39,559 bases of DNA from Nitrososphaerota archaeon (GTDB lineage Archaea; Thermoproteota; Nitrososphaeria; Nitrososphaerales; Nitrosopumilaceae), in NCBI GenBank assembly GCA_005877305.1, contig VBPW01000069.1:1-39559 (forward strand), read 5' to 3'. This document shows positions 1 to 9,275 of this stretch, one piece after another. Positions within the stretch are counted from its first letter, which is position 1. Every line of letters starts with the position of its first letter. Both the position numbers and the translations under genes were made by a program. The notes below the pieces were generated by a model that was not told the origin of the DNA, searched no databases, and was given only the letters and a program-made list of their open reading frames with translations.

Positions 1-119
1 ACTAAAATGCATATAGGCTTTGATTAAATTTGAATTGAATCTAATTTCCAACAAATCATAACGTTAGTAATAATCTAGTTCTTGGCTAAAATTACGCAGA
101 AGCGGGGGGGATTGCCTTT
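1..119. other. left edge, no gene recognised
   Basis: AT-rich sequence downstream of the NADH dehydrogenase stop, with a short G run near 104-110. A reading frame runs forward from about 82 to 279, but it lies mostly antisense to the dehydrogenase and has no protein-like composition, so it is not called. Confidence 0.5.
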
Positions 120-1478
120 TTACCAAACATCATCAACCTCATCAAGCTCCTTGAATTCCATAGGTACTTCTCGTGTAAAGATTTTCAACCTGGATATATC
201 TCTGTCAAAGAACAAATCTATGGTCCAATCAAGAAAAATCCTTACTCGTTTGTCAAGCTTTGGTATTTTAGAAAGATAAACCGTCCTCCAAATCCACCAT
301 GCGATATAACCATGCAAATGTAATCCAAAAATGGTGGCAATAGCTGATCTCTTTCCTATTATTGCCATTTGGCCTCTTGAAGAAAACTCAAACTTCTTTT
401 TTTGTTTATTTTTTATCACAGCTTGTAAATTATACGCAACAGTTTTTGCTCCAGCTTCAGCACTTTGTGCGGTAGGAGGATATGGTTTACTGGTTTGTGG
501 ATTTACTAAATAACAACAATCTCCTAGGGCAAAAACTTCGGGAAAATCTGGGGTTTCTAAAAATTCATTTACAACAATTCCACCTCTGTTTGTCTTAAAG
601 ACAGATTTTTTTATTATATCAACCGGAGTTACACCAGCAGTCCAAATCAGAGTTCTTGTAAGTATTGATCCAATGACAGGTTGATTTGTTGAATTTTTAT
701 TTAATTCAGATACATCTTCAATTATCACTTCAGAACCAGAAAAGCTTGAAAGTTTCTTGTTGAGTTTAACTTCTATTCCATGCTGCATTAGTTTTTCTAG
801 TGTAAAGCTAGCTAGCTTCTCATTAAAGCCTGGTAGGATAAAAGAAACTGCTTCTAAAACAATGACTCTAATGTCTTCTTTTTTTATATGTGGATAGTAT
901 TTTTTTGCATCTCGTACAAAGTCATTTAATTCACCAGCTGTTTCAATTCCAGCAAATCCAGCTCCAACTATTACAAAGGTAAGTAAACTTTTCTTAAGAA
1001 TCGGATTGTTTTCATTCTCTGCTTGTTCTAACATATCTATTACTCTGTTTCGCAAAACTACTGCGTCGTTTAGAGTCTTCATTGAATATGCTCTTTCTTC
1101 CATCTTTTCAATTCCAAAAAAGTTTGTTTGACTTCCCAACGCAAGAACAAGAAAATCATAATGTATGGAAATTCCGCGTCGCTCATTAGTTCCAGTAAGA
1201 GTTACAACCTTTCCATAGGGATCAATGTTTTTGATTTGAGCTTCATAAAATTTTGTTTTCTTACACAGAGTCCTAATTGGTATTACAATATGCCTTGTCT
1301 CGATCATTCCAGATGCCACTTGGGGAAGCATTGGGGTAAATAGAAGAAAATTATCCTCGCTTACCAAAACTATCTCGATGTCATTATCATGCATAAAATA
1401 TGACTCTAGGGTTCTCATACATCCAACTCCGGCAAACCCACCTCCCAGAATCAAAATTCTTTTCTTTTCTTCAACCAT
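120..1478 (-). CDS. ndh: type-II NADH dehydrogenase-like FAD oxidoreductase
   Basis: A 452-residue pyridine nucleotide-disulfide oxidoreductase of the NDH-2 type, expected to pass electrons from NAD(P)H to quinone at the inner face of the membrane without pumping protons. An N-terminal FAD-binding motif GGGFAG lies at residues 12-17. A second Rossmann motif, GAGFAG, lies near residue 170 for NAD(P)H. The FAD-contacting FALGDC motif follows in the C-terminal third. The tail is rich in Trp, Leu and basic residues and matches the membrane-associating C-terminus of the family. The length is normal and the start is ATG. The gene stands alone and is read away from the next gene. Sulfide:quinone oxidoreductase is the main alternative; no clear extra catalytic Cys pair is visible, so NDH-2 is preferred. 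The exact electron donor cannot be read from the sequence. Confidence 0.85.
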   Translation of the reverse strand: MVEEKKRILILGGGFAGVGCMRTLESYFMHDNDIEIVLVSEDNFLLFTPMLPQVASGMIETRHIVIPIRTLCKKTKFYEAQIKNIDPYGKVVTLTGTNERRGISIHYDFLVLALGSQTNFFGIEKMEERAYSMKTLNDAVVLRNRVIDMLEQAENENNPILKKSLLTFVIVGAGFAGIETAGELNDFVRDAKKYYPHIKKEDIRVIVLEAVSFILPGFNEKLASFTLEKLMQHGIEVKLNKKLSSFSGSEVIIEDVSELNKNSTNQPVIGSILTRTLIWTAGVTPVDIIKKSVFKTNRGGIVVNEFLETPDFPEVFALGDCCYLVNPQTSKPYPPTAQSAEAGAKTVAYNLQAVIKNKQKKKFEFSSRGQMAIIGKRSAIATIFGLHLHGYIAWWIWRTVYLSKIPKLDKRVRIFLDWTIDLFFDRDISRLKIFTREVPMEFKELDEVDDVW

Positions 1479-1597
1479 TTACAATTGAGCACAATTTGCC
1501 GGTTATATCCTATAGGTCTGATTATCAATAGCCTTCAAACATTAAAACAAAAATACTAAGGCGAACAGTAAAATATCATAAAATCTGGTAATACTAT

Positions 1598-1915
1598 ATG
1601 AAGAAAGAGTACATAGTAGTTCGTATTGACGCAGCACCTGATGGTGCTCCATATGTGGTAGTTTCTCTCTCAACTCCTAAGGATTTTAAAGAACAAAACC
1701 AGCCGATGTCTCCATTTGGCTCTAATGTCATGGGTTTTTCAAATATGGATGATATGGTAAAAGGACTAAACAAAATGATGTCTGGTGGGGGATTTGGACA
1801 AGCTGGGGGAATAACCTCAATGAAACTAGATATGCGTGAATACAAAGAACTCGGGCTTTCGGTAGGAGATAAGGTCTTTTTAGAAATTTCAAAACCAGAA
1901 TCTCTTGGTGTTTAG
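1598..1915 (+). CDS. small conserved-type hypothetical protein
   Basis: A 105-residue soluble protein with no family I can name. The N-terminal half is a likely beta-rich segment (EYIVVRID, PYVVVSL). The middle is Gly/Met-rich (GLNKMMSGGGFGQAGG), and the end returns to a beta-type segment with alternating charges. An AT-rich TATA-like stretch lies about 25 bp before the ATG, in keeping with leaderless transcription. The composition is protein-like and the gene fills the space between two converging neighbours. A Gly/Met-rich flexible loop could mediate oligomerisation or metal contact, but this is speculation. Confidence 0.7.
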   Translation: MKKEYIVVRIDAAPDGAPYVVVSLSTPKDFKEQNQPMSPFGSNVMGFSNMDDMVKGLNKMMSGGGFGQAGGITSMKLDMREYKELGLSVGDKVFLEISKPESLGV

Positions 1916-1968
1916 AAAACCTTCATTATCTTTTCAATGTTTGAAATTTAGATAGATATAATCAAATT

Positions 1969-2631
1969 CTATCTTGAAATTTCAGAACGTAAAATTTCAT
2001 AGGCTCTCGCAGCGTCTTTTTCCCGCAATACAATGACAATCTCATCTTGGCCAAAATAGGCATTTACAAGTTCTATTCCATTGTTATGAAGGATTTCAGA
2101 CACGTATGAAACTATGTCGGAACCACCCTGAACTTCTGGAACACGTATGCTTATCTTTGCTAATCCTGTTTGAAATGTGTTTTTTTGAAGTGGCAATGAT
2201 TCCAAAAGCTTCCTTACATCTAGTATATCTTCAGTTAAGACTCTAAACGAATCTGTAAATCTAAAGAACTCATAATCTGGATCTATCTGTGTAAATTTAT
2301 CCATTAAGGTTGCAGTATCATTTATTCCAAATTCTTCCGTTGAAAATTTAATATCTATAACTCCATCTGTTAGTGAAAGTCTAGCATTTTTTAAAACTGC
2401 CTCTTGCTGAATCTCATCTTTTTTCTCAAATGAATCCGCATATCTTTTAATTGCAACAACAATGGTGTTCAAGTTTATGGGCCCGCCAACTTGGGTTTCT
2501 ACATCATTTTGGATTTTTACGGCAAGTGCTGTGTAATTTATCAAGTCCATCTTTATACAATCATAAATTGAACGGTTTCTAGTGATAATATCGCGTACGG
2601 CATCTGGAACCGAAACAGTTGTAACCTTCAT
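1969..2631 (-). CDS. ACT-domain protein, predicted amino-acid metabolism regulator
   Basis: A 220-residue protein. The N-terminal part (about residues 1-65) looks like a helical, winged-helix-type segment. The last 65 residues form a beta-alpha-beta pattern (ISIRVPEVQGGSDIVSYVSE, then GIELVNAYFG and EIVIVLRE) typical of ACT domains that bind amino acids. This resembles the archaeal group described as predicted regulators of amino-acid metabolism with an ACT domain. No catalytic domain is seen. It is divergent from the Hsp20 gene and shares a 109-bp AT-rich intergenic region with it. The ligand and DNA target are unknown. The fold assignment is moderate and the regulatory role is inferred. Confidence 0.65.
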   Translation of the reverse strand: MKVTTVSVPDAVRDIITRNRSIYDCIKMDLINYTALAVKIQNDVETQVGGPINLNTIVVAIKRYADSFEKKDEIQQEAVLKNARLSLTDGVIDIKFSTEEFGINDTATLMDKFTQIDPDYEFFRFTDSFRVLTEDILDVRKLLESLPLQKNTFQTGLAKISIRVPEVQGGSDIVSYVSEILHNNGIELVNAYFGQDEIVIVLREKDAARAYEILRSEISR

Positions 2632-2694
2632 AGGTAAATAATATTATGTCATATATAATAGTCTTATGTAATAATGCTATATTCTATATCAAAA

Positions 2695-2722
2695 ACTATA
2701 TATAATGTAATACACATTACAT
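2695..2722 (+). promoter_or_regulatory. Hsp20 promoter with TATA box and palindromic operator
   Basis: A TATA-like tract (ACTATATATAATG) around 2696-2707 lies upstream of the Hsp20 ATG at 2741. It runs into an inverted repeat, ATGTAAT-ACAC-ATTACAT, at 2705-2722. The palindrome falls between the TATA box and the expected start of transcription, where a bound repressor would block initiation. A link to heat-shock control is inferred from the neighbouring gene only. Confidence 0.55.
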
Positions 2723-2740
2723 ATTATAAGTGATTATGAC

Positions 2741-3241
2741 ATGTTCCTAAACGACGAATTCGACAACATCTTCAGAAGAATGTCTAGGCCATTTATGGAT
2801 ATAGACTCTTTATTTGAAGAGTTCAAGGATTCAGACAACCTCCAGACCTATGGTCCATTCTACTATGGTTATACCATGACAGTTGGGTCAGATGGAAAAC
2901 CAGTCATAAAAGAATATGGAAATGTAAAACCTGCACTTCTGCCTACAGCTGATGTCAGGGAACCTTTTGTTGACGTTCTAGTTGACGATAAAGAAAAGGT
3001 TCTGAAACTTGTAGCTGAAATGCCTGGCGTAGAAAAGAAAGACATCAAGATCATAGTAGAAGGACGCACAGTAAATCTTGATGCAGAACATGGTGATAAA
3101 AAATACCATGCCAAAGTACCAGTAAGGCAAAAGATAGACGAGGATTCTGTAAAAGCAACCTATGCTAACGGAATTCTTGAAGTAAGGTTCAAACTACAAG
3201 AAGACGAAAAACCAAAAGGAAAAACTGTGGAGGTTGATTAA
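2741..3241 (+). CDS. hsp20: Hsp20/alpha-crystallin small heat-shock protein
   Basis: A 166-residue small heat-shock protein, an ATP-independent holdase that binds unfolding proteins in the cytosol. The N-terminal arm (residues 1-80) is acidic and aromatic. The alpha-crystallin domain follows (about 82-150), with the pattern VLKLVAEMPGVEKKDIKI, then a VNLDAE strand, and ends with the conserved A-x-x-x-N-G-I-L-E-V motif (ATYANGILEV). The tail is charged and lacks an obvious I-x-I motif. Start: ATG with a weak GTGAT element 5 bp upstream. Cdc48 begins 28 bp downstream on the same strand, so the two may share a transcript, joining a holdase with an unfoldase. Confidence 0.93.
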   Translation: MFLNDEFDNIFRRMSRPFMDIDSLFEEFKDSDNLQTYGPFYYGYTMTVGSDGKPVIKEYGNVKPALLPTADVREPFVDVLVDDKEKVLKLVAEMPGVEKKDIKIIVEGRTVNLDAEHGDKKYHAKVPVRQKIDEDSVKATYANGILEVRFKLQEDEKPKGKTVEVD

Positions 3242-3269
3242 ACCCCCCATTTTTTATGGTGATTAATTT

Positions 3270-5408
3270 ATGAGCGAAATAATTTTAAAAATAGCAGAAA
3301 TTTCACAACGCCATGTAGGCAAAGGTATTGCCCTAGTAGATCCAAAAATAGTTGAGGATAACAACTGGGAAACCGGACAAATTTTGGAAATTATAGGTAA
3401 TAGAAAAAGTCATGTAAAGTTATGGGCTGGTTCTGCAGAAGATTATGGTACTGGAATTATAAAGATTGATGGATTAACACGACACAACATTGGTGCTGGC
3501 ATAAATGATAAAGTAACAATCAAAAAAGTAGATGCAAAGGAAGCAGAACAAATAGTTCTTTCTCCAATTGAAAAACTAAGCGAGGAAGGATTACAAGAGT
3601 ACATGCAAACAAATTACGATGGTCATGTTTTAACAAATGGAGATACACTAATTGCAACAACACACCTTGGTGGAAAAACTCAATTAATTGTAACAAGTAC
3701 TACTCCACCTTCAAAACCAGTCATAGTAACAGAGCGTACTAAATTCAAATTGGGAAGTATGACTAAAGCAATAGATCAATCTATTCCTAGAATTACTTAT
3801 GATGATTTAGGAGGACTCAAAAAAGAAGTTCAAAAGATACGTGAAATGGTGGAGCTTCCGATGAGACATCCAGAATTATTCGAAAAATTAGGAGTTGAAG
3901 CTCCAAAAGGAGTATTATTGTATGGTCCTCCTGGTACCGGTAAAACACTTTTAGCAAAAGCAGTTGCCGGAGAAACAAACTCTCACTTCATTTCTCTTAG
4001 TGGACCTGAAATAATTGGAAAATACTATGGAGAAAGTGAAGAACGATTACGCGATATATTCAAACAAGCAGAAGAAAACGCTCCCAGTATAATATTCATT
4101 GATGAAATTGACTCAATAGCTCCCAAAAGAGAAGAGGTTACTGGCGAAGTAGAGAAAAGAGTAGTATCACAATTATTGACTTTAATGGATGGTATGAAAT
4201 CCAGAGGAAAGGTTGTAGTAATTGCTGCGACAAACAGACCTGATTCACTTGATCCTGCTATTCGACGACCTGGAAGATTTGATCGTGAGATTGAAATTGG
4301 AATACCAGATGAAGGTGGCAGAAAAGAAATCTTAAACATTCATACACGTGGCATGCCTCTTAATGACAAAGTCAACTTGGATCAAATTGCAAAAGTAACA
4401 CATGGATTTGTTGGTGCTGATTTAGAAATTCTTGCAAAAGAGGCAGCTATGAGGTCATTACGAAGAATCTTGCCAGAATTAGATCTAGAGGAAGAAAAAA
4501 TTCCAACAAAAATTTTACAAAAAATTGTGATCACCGATGAGGATTTTAGAGATGCGTTAAAAGAAGTAAGACCATCTGCATTAAGAGAAGTATTGGTCCA
4601 AATTCCAAACGTAACATGGGATGATGTTGGAGGATTAGAAACACTTAAAGAAGAATTACTCGAATCTGTTGAATGGCCATTAAAACATAAAGAAGCATTT
4701 GAGCATACTGGAGTTACTCCTCCAAAAGGAATTTTATTACATGGTCCGCCAGGTACAGGAAAAACACTGATTGCAAAAGCTGTTGCACATACTACAGAGT
4801 CCAACTTTATCAGCATAAAAGGTCCAGAGCTTTTATCAAAGTGGGTAGGGGAATCCGAAAAAGGGGTACGTGAAGTTTTCAGAAAAGCAAGACAGGCAGC
4901 TCCATGCATTATATTCTTAGATGAAATAGATGCAATAGCTCCTGCCAGGAGTTCTGGAAGTTCAGATTCACATGTTACCGAAAGAGTGGTTTCACAAATT
5001 CTAACAGAAATCGATGGTCTTGAAGAACTTCATAATGTACTTGTAATTGGTGCAACTAACAGGGTAGATATCGTTGATACTGCTCTATTAAGACCAGGAA
5101 GATTTGATAGAATAATTGAAGTACCATTACCTGATTCCAAAGGACGTGAAAACATCTTCAAGATTCATACCAAGAAAAAACCTCTAGCAGAAGACGTGAA
5201 CTTGACAAAACTTGTGGAAATGACAGAAGGATTTAGTGGAGCAGATATTGAGGGTGTCTGTAATAGAGCAGCAATGACTGCAATAAAACGATACGTAAAC
5301 AATAATGAAAAATTAGTCAAATCCATCAAGATTACACAAGAAGACTTGATTAATGCAATCAAAAAGATAAGACCAGAAAAAACTTCGATGCACGCAGTAA
5401 CGTCATAA
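3270..5408 (+). CDS. cdc48: Cdc48/VCP-type AAA+ ATPase
   Basis: A 712-residue archaeal Cdc48 (VAT), a hexameric unfoldase that extracts and unfolds substrates and can feed the proteasome. It has an N-terminal double-psi barrel/Cdc48-N region (about 1-180) and two AAA modules. The Walker A motif GPPGTGKT is present in both, at residues 219-226 and 492-499. Walker B motifs are IIFIDEID and IIFLDEID, and both modules keep the arginine-finger segment RPGRFDR. The C-terminus (HAVTS) has no HbYX proteasome-docking motif. A GGTGATT Shine-Dalgarno element lies at 3258-3264, matching the archaeal 16S 3' end and supporting the ATG. The length is slightly shorter than euryarchaeal VAT. A proteasome beta subunit is encoded elsewhere in this window. 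Confidence 0.97.
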   Translation: MSEIILKIAEISQRHVGKGIALVDPKIVEDNNWETGQILEIIGNRKSHVKLWAGSAEDYGTGIIKIDGLTRHNIGAGINDKVTIKKVDAKEAEQIVLSPIEKLSEEGLQEYMQTNYDGHVLTNGDTLIATTHLGGKTQLIVTSTTPPSKPVIVTERTKFKLGSMTKAIDQSIPRITYDDLGGLKKEVQKIREMVELPMRHPELFEKLGVEAPKGVLLYGPPGTGKTLLAKAVAGETNSHFISLSGPEIIGKYYGESEERLRDIFKQAEENAPSIIFIDEIDSIAPKREEVTGEVEKRVVSQLLTLMDGMKSRGKVVVIAATNRPDSLDPAIRRPGRFDREIEIGIPDEGGRKEILNIHTRGMPLNDKVNLDQIAKVTHGFVGADLEILAKEAAMRSLRRILPELDLEEEKIPTKILQKIVITDEDFRDALKEVRPSALREVLVQIPNVTWDDVGGLETLKEELLESVEWPLKHKEAFEHTGVTPPKGILLHGPPGTGKTLIAKAVAHTTESNFISIKGPELLSKWVGESEKGVREVFRKARQAAPCIIFLDEIDAIAPARSSGSSDSHVTERVVSQILTEIDGLEELHNVLVIGATNRVDIVDTALLRPGRFDRIIEVPLPDSKGRENIFKIHTKKKPLAEDVNLTKLVEMTEGFSGADIEGVCNRAAMTAIKRYVNNNEKLVKSIKITQEDLINAIKKIRPEKTSMHAVTS

Positions 5409-5418
5409 GCTTATATGA
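5409..5418 (+). promoter_or_regulatory. TATA-like box for the radical-SAM gene
   Basis: GCTTATATGA is centred about 23 bp before the ATG at 5437, with no Shine-Dalgarno element between. The spacing implies a leaderless mRNA independent of cdc48. Confidence 0.45.
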
Positions 5419-5436
5419 TAATTCAAGTAATAATTA

Positions 5437-6498
5437 ATGACGACCAAAGAAGCCATCCTTTATGAAAAGTTACCAAACGATAAGGTTCGTTGTACAGCAT
5501 GTGCTAGATATTGTGAAATTGGTAATGGGCAGATTGGTCTTTGTGGTATTAGAGGAAACAAAGGCGGAAAACTCGAGTTATTTGTTTATGGCAAAGTAAT
5601 TACCGGCCATATAGATCCTATCGAAAAAAAACCAGTTACTCATTATAGACCTGGTACTAGTATCTATTCAATAGCTACTACTGGCTGTAATTGGTTGTGT
5701 AAATATTGCCAAAACTATGACATCAGTCAGCGAAGAAAGATAGAAGGCACCGAGATGACACCTGAAGAGGTAGTAGATCAAGCTATAAGATATGGTGCCG
5801 ATGGAATTGCTTATACCTATAACCAACCGTCGATCTTCATCGAGTTTGCACGTGATTGTGGGGTTATTGCAAGAAAAAAAGGTCTTTTCAATATTTTTGT
5901 CTCAAACGGTTACGATACACCACAGACAGTAAAGATGATGGATGAATTTCTCGATTGTATCACTGTTGACTTTAAGGGGAACGCTGAACCTGATTTCACT
6001 AGAAAATACATCGGAGTTCCTGATCCAAAACCAATCTTCGATACTCTAAAAGAAATTAGAGATAAAACTAGGATTCATGTAGAAATAACTGATTTAATAA
6101 TTCCAAAAGTTGGTAACAATTTAGAATATGCAAGCAAGCTTTGCAAGTTCATTTATGATGAATTTGGACCTGAAATGCCCATTCATTTCTTACGATTCCA
6201 TCCAGATTACAAAATGATGGAGTTTGAATCAACACCAATCAGGACACTTGAGAAACATTATGAAATTGCTAAAAAAGAAGGACTCACATATGCATATCTT
6301 GGAAATGTCCCGGGTCATCCACTAGAACATACATACTGTTCACAATGTAACAATATAGTAGTCAAAAGATATGGTTTTGATATTCAAGGTTGGAATATGG
6401 ACGAGAACAACAACTGCAAGTTTTGTGGAAACAAAATCCCTATAATTGGAAAATTAGCAGAAAATTATCAACGAAATAGATTCCAATTTGTTTTTTAA
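5437..6498 (+). CDS. amrS: AmmeMemoRadiSam-system radical SAM enzyme
   Basis: A 353-residue radical SAM protein of the AmrS family, often labelled pyruvate-formate-lyase-activating-like. The N-terminal Cys-rich segment (RCTACARYCEIGNGQIGLCG) is typical of this family and precedes the [4Fe-4S]/SAM-binding motif CNWLCKYCQN (CxxxCxxC) near residue 85. A C-terminal zinc-like set (CSQCNN and CKFCGN) closes the protein. The physiological substrate of AmrS is unknown. The family is named for co-occurrence with AMMECR1 and Memo proteins, neither of which is seen here. It overlaps the 3' end of the convergent cyclase gene by 4 bp. Confidence 0.9.
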   Translation: MTTKEAILYEKLPNDKVRCTACARYCEIGNGQIGLCGIRGNKGGKLELFVYGKVITGHIDPIEKKPVTHYRPGTSIYSIATTGCNWLCKYCQNYDISQRRKIEGTEMTPEEVVDQAIRYGADGIAYTYNQPSIFIEFARDCGVIARKKGLFNIFVSNGYDTPQTVKMMDEFLDCITVDFKGNAEPDFTRKYIGVPDPKPIFDTLKEIRDKTRIHVEITDLIIPKVGNNLEYASKLCKFIYDEFGPEMPIHFLRFHPDYKMMEFESTPIRTLEKHYEIAKKEGLTYAYLGNVPGHPLEHTYCSQCNNIVVKRYGFDIQGWNMDENNNCKFCGNKIPIIGKLAENYQRNRFQFVF

Positions 6499-7166
6499 AG
6501 AGCAATTGCACGCACTGGCGATCCCGTAGCTCCTTTTAGCTTTAGAGGCAAAACAACTAGCTTAAAATGTACTCCTGAAATTTTTTCCAAATTACACAAA
6601 TTTTCTAAAATTAAGATGCCATTGTCTAAAAGTTGATGATGTACTAAAAATCTTGAATCCAAACCCAAATCAATACTGGGTGAATCTATTCCAACTAAAC
6701 TTATCTTCTTTTTTACTAAATATTTTGCTGCAAAAATTGATAATCCTGGATTTTTGGTAAAATAATACTTCTTTAATAAATTCTTGTGCCAACCAGTGGC
6801 AAATATCAGGGTTGAATTAGGCTGTAATTTACCATGTTTGTTCTCAAATTCAATAATATCTTGTTTGGTGATGGCCTTATCTGCTCCTTTTTTTATTCTA
6901 CATAAAACTGCATCAGTAACAAGCCGTTTTAGTGGAATTTTATCAATTTTTAGACCATTTTCTATAAAATGAAATGGTGCATCAATATGGGTACCTGAAT
7001 GTGAACTAAGAAAAATAAGTTCTAGATTGTAGCCGTCATCTTCATTTGTTGCCCATGAAATAAATCGAGGTTGTGGTGATCCGGGGAAGCTTGGAAGTTT
7101 TGTAGAAATTTCTAGTGTAAGATCCAACAGTGGCATTAAATTTGTTTTATCAGTGTATCTAATCAA
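6495..7166 (-). CDS. cyclase-family metal hydrolase (kynurenine formamidase-like)
   Basis: A 223-residue member of the cyclase family that includes kynurenine formamidase and isatin hydrolase. The signature metal-binding motif HSGTHIDAPFHF (HxGTHxDxPxH) is present near residue 57, with the supporting VGIDSPSID segment near 170. This is a probable Zn/Mn-dependent amidase or lactonase in the cytosol; the substrate is unknown and no tryptophan-degradation gene is nearby. The open frame begins with TTG at 7166. An internal ATG at 7136 would give MPLLDLTLEI, which is where many family members begin, so the start is uncertain. It shares a short divergent promoter region with the Lrp-like gene. Confidence 0.85.
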   Translation of the reverse strand: MIRYTDKTNLMPLLDLTLEISTKLPSFPGSPQPRFISWATNEDDGYNLELIFLSSHSGTHIDAPFHFIENGLKIDKIPLKRLVTDAVLCRIKKGADKAITKQDIIEFENKHGKLQPNSTLIFATGWHKNLLKKYYFTKNPGLSIFAAKYLVKKKISLVGIDSPSIDLGLDSRFLVHHQLLDNGILILENLCNLEKISGVHFKLVVLPLKLKGATGSPVRAIAL

Positions 7167-7186
7167 TTTTGATATCTCTAATCAAA

Positions 7187-7195
7187 GGTTAAATA
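7187..7195 (+). promoter_or_regulatory. TATA-like box for the Lrp-like gene
   Basis: GGTTAAATA is centred about 26 bp before the ATG at 7217, consistent with leaderless transcription. Read on the other strand, the same AT-rich tract lies about 24 bp from the TTG of the cyclase gene, so one tract could serve both directions. Confidence 0.4.
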
Positions 7196-7216
7196 TTGTG
7201 CAACAAGAATTAACTT

Positions 7217-7477
7217 ATGCCTACAACCTATATTTTACTAAATTCTGACTTGGGTTCTGACGTAGAAATCATTCAGAAAATTAAAGAAATACTGGATAAA
7301 GAGGGTAAAGCTGTTCACTATGAAGTCCAAGGAGTATATGGTGTGTATGACATAATTGTAAAAATTACCGCAGACAACATGGATCTTTTACGAAACATCA
7401 TAACAAACAAAATTAGAAAAATCGATAAAGTATATTCCACCTTAACAATGATGGTTATAGAAGAACAAGAACAATAA
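7217..7477 (+). CDS. stand-alone Lrp/AsnC ligand-binding (RAM/ACT-like) protein
   Basis: An 86-residue protein that is a single alpha-beta RAM domain of the Lrp/AsnC family: TYILLNSDLGSDVEIIQKI, then VQGVYGVYDIIVKI, then STLTMMVIE. It has no DNA-binding helix-turn-helix. Such proteins form dimers or octamers that bind amino acids and may partner with full-length Lrp regulators. It ends one base before the convergent aminotransferase stop. Which amino acid it senses cannot be read from the sequence. Confidence 0.85.
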   Translation: MPTTYILLNSDLGSDVEIIQKIKEILDKEGKAVHYEVQGVYGVYDIIVKITADNMDLLRNIITNKIRKIDKVYSTLTMMVIEEQEQ

Positions 7478-8626
7478 CTAACTTTTTTTAATTGCCTCTA
7501 CAACCTTAAGGATTTGGGATTCTGTATTAAAAAAGTGCATTGAAGCCCTAATCACTTTTTGAGTAAAGATTTCCCGTACTGCAAGAATCATATTCTCTTT
7601 CTCAAGCCGTTCTACAACAATTTTTAGATCTTGGTTTAGAAGTGAGAAAGAGACTATGCTTGTTCTTTTCTCCTGTTCTTCAGGTCCATACAAAATAACC
7701 CCTGGAATTCTTGATAGCTCTTCACGCATCAGATTCGCAAGCTTGAGGTTCTTTTTTCTAATATTTTCAAGACCTAATCGTAAGAGATAGACAATAGATG
7801 CTTCAAGGCCAGCTATGCCAGCCCAATTACGAAACCCTGCTTGGAATTTAGCTGGCATTTCCTTGTAAGCAATTTTACCTTCATGAAAAATTGCTGACTC
7901 CCCACCTACTTGGAGCGGTTCTAGCATTTCATTTGATTCATTTTTACAAAAAAATATCCCAGTTCCCATTGGACCACAAAGCCACTTTGAACCATTAAAA
8001 GACATAAAATTGCATTTGATTTTATTCACATCAACATCTTCAAGACAACCCACTGTTTGTGCCGCATCTATAAAATAAGGAATGTTTTTTTCAGCTAGAA
8101 TATTTCCGATCTCTTCCACAGGTAAAATTGCACCTGTATTAAAGAGAGCATGACTTAGTACAACAAGACCCGTGTTATTATCAACCATTTTTTTTAATTC
8201 TTCAAGATCAAAATAGCCAACATTGTTGACTTTCAAACTCCTTACTTCTAATTTTCCAGCCAGACGTACCCATGGATAATGATTTGCTGGGTGTTCATGA
8301 TTTGAATCACGAATTATGATGTTTGATGTCTGTTTTAATTTTAGGCCACTAGCAACCATATTAACTCCATCCGTAGTGCTTTGAGTAAAGATTACTTCAT
8401 CTGGCTTGCATTTTATTAAATATGAAATTGCCTTTCTTGCAAGAAAAAACTTTTCTCTGACGTAATTGTCTGCTTTTTTTGAATCAGGTCCCATTTCATT
8501 ATAACTTACAAGGAAATCAGTCATTGCCTTTATGCTAGAAATAGGCATTAGTGAAGTTGATGCATTGTTAAGATAGATTGTATCTTTAAACGGAAAATCT
8601 TGAGAAACATCATAATCTAAATTCAT
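7478..8626 (-). CDS. class V aminotransferase (cysteine desulfurase/selenocysteine lyase-like)
   Basis: A 382-residue PLP enzyme of the class V fold. The N-terminus IYLNNASTSLMP is the usual substrate-binding start. Residues near 177-190 (VVLSHALFNTGAILPVEEIG) and the IDAAQTVG segment carry the PLP-binding Asp. The Schiff-base Lys lies in FNGSKWLCGPMGTG near residue 220. The order of motifs resembles the isopenicillin-N-epimerase/CsdA-like branch. No conserved IscS-type active-site Cys loop is obvious, so desulfurase activity is not assured. The neighbour on the other strand is a RecA-like protein with which it shares a 25-bp divergent gap. Confidence 0.83.
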   Translation of the reverse strand: MNLDYDVSQDFPFKDTIYLNNASTSLMPISSIKAMTDFLVSYNEMGPDSKKADNYVREKFFLARKAISYLIKCKPDEVIFTQSTTDGVNMVASGLKLKQTSNIIIRDSNHEHPANHYPWVRLAGKLEVRSLKVNNVGYFDLEELKKMVDNNTGLVVLSHALFNTGAILPVEEIGNILAEKNIPYFIDAAQTVGCLEDVDVNKIKCNFMSFNGSKWLCGPMGTGIFFCKNESNEMLEPLQVGGESAIFHEGKIAYKEMPAKFQAGFRNWAGIAGLEASIVYLLRLGLENIRKKNLKLANLMREELSRIPGVILYGPEEQEKRTSIVSFSLLNQDLKIVVERLEKENMILAVREIFTQKVIRASMHFFNTESQILKVVEAIKKS

Positions 8627-8651
8627 TATTATATTACAACCTATCCTATGT

Positions 8652-9275
8652 ATGGTGTTGTTTAAAAATCATGATAATAGTTCAAAGGCTGAAATTATTT
8701 TGAATTTACAAAACATACTTGCACAAAACAAAATTAATTCAGTTTTGTATTCAGATTCTTTCCTTAAGACTGGCTTCATTGCAAAACTTGTAGAGGATCT
8801 TAAAATGGATGTTTTGTATTTGGATCTTGATTTATTGTATAGTGGATATTTGGTATCTGGTATACTTAAAATTCCTCATAACCTTACCTTATTCCAACCT
8901 ACCTCTGAATTATTAATTGAGATAATGACAAAAATTTTGGTAAATTTAAGCACTAAAAAATCTGTAGTAATTGTTGATTCCCTTAATGGACTTTTTAACA
9001 TGTTAAACAAGAAACAGGAAATTGGCAAGATTGTCACCTCATATGTGATGTTGCTGGCAAGCATTGCACATAGTACTAATTCTTATGTTGTCATAGCTAG
9101 CATGGTTAGATTCAAAAAAGAAGAAGGCTGGATTCTCTCTCCTACCGGAAAACGTCTAATAGAAGCAAAAAATGGAGAAAAGATTCTACTTGAAAAAAAT
9201 GATCAAGGGATAGTTTTGAATTTTTTAGGTAAGAATGAAAAATTTGTTATTCCGTCTGATTCAATTCCACTTTAA
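8652..9275 (+). CDS. RecA/KaiC-fold protein without a Walker A motif
   Basis: A 207-residue protein with the strand-helix layout of a RecA-like ATPase core. A Walker B-like strand, KSVVIVDSLNGLF, lies near residue 115. A following strand-helix pair (YVMLLASIAHSTNSYVVIASMV) resembles the RadB/KaiC region. The position expected for GxxxxGKT reads SFLKTGFIAKL, so the ATP-binding loop is absent or strongly altered. It is therefore either a catalytically dead RecA-family partner or a divergent NTPase. Start: ATG at 8652. It overlaps the convergent parvulin gene by 4 bp. The family name is unknown to me; the fold call is inference. Confidence 0.6.
   Translation: MVLFKNHDNSSKAEIILNLQNILAQNKINSVLYSDSFLKTGFIAKLVEDLKMDVLYLDLDLLYSGYLVSGILKIPHNLTLFQPTSELLIEIMTKILVNLSTKKSVVIVDSLNGLFNMLNKKQEIGKIVTSYVMLLASIAHSTNSYVVIASMVRFKKEEGWILSPTGKRLIEAKNGEKILLEKNDQGIVLNFLGKNEKFVIPSDSIPL

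Noticed and set aside
82-279. Forward frame of 65 codons at the left edge
   Set aside because: Antisense to the NADH dehydrogenase C-terminus, with Ser-rich random-like composition.
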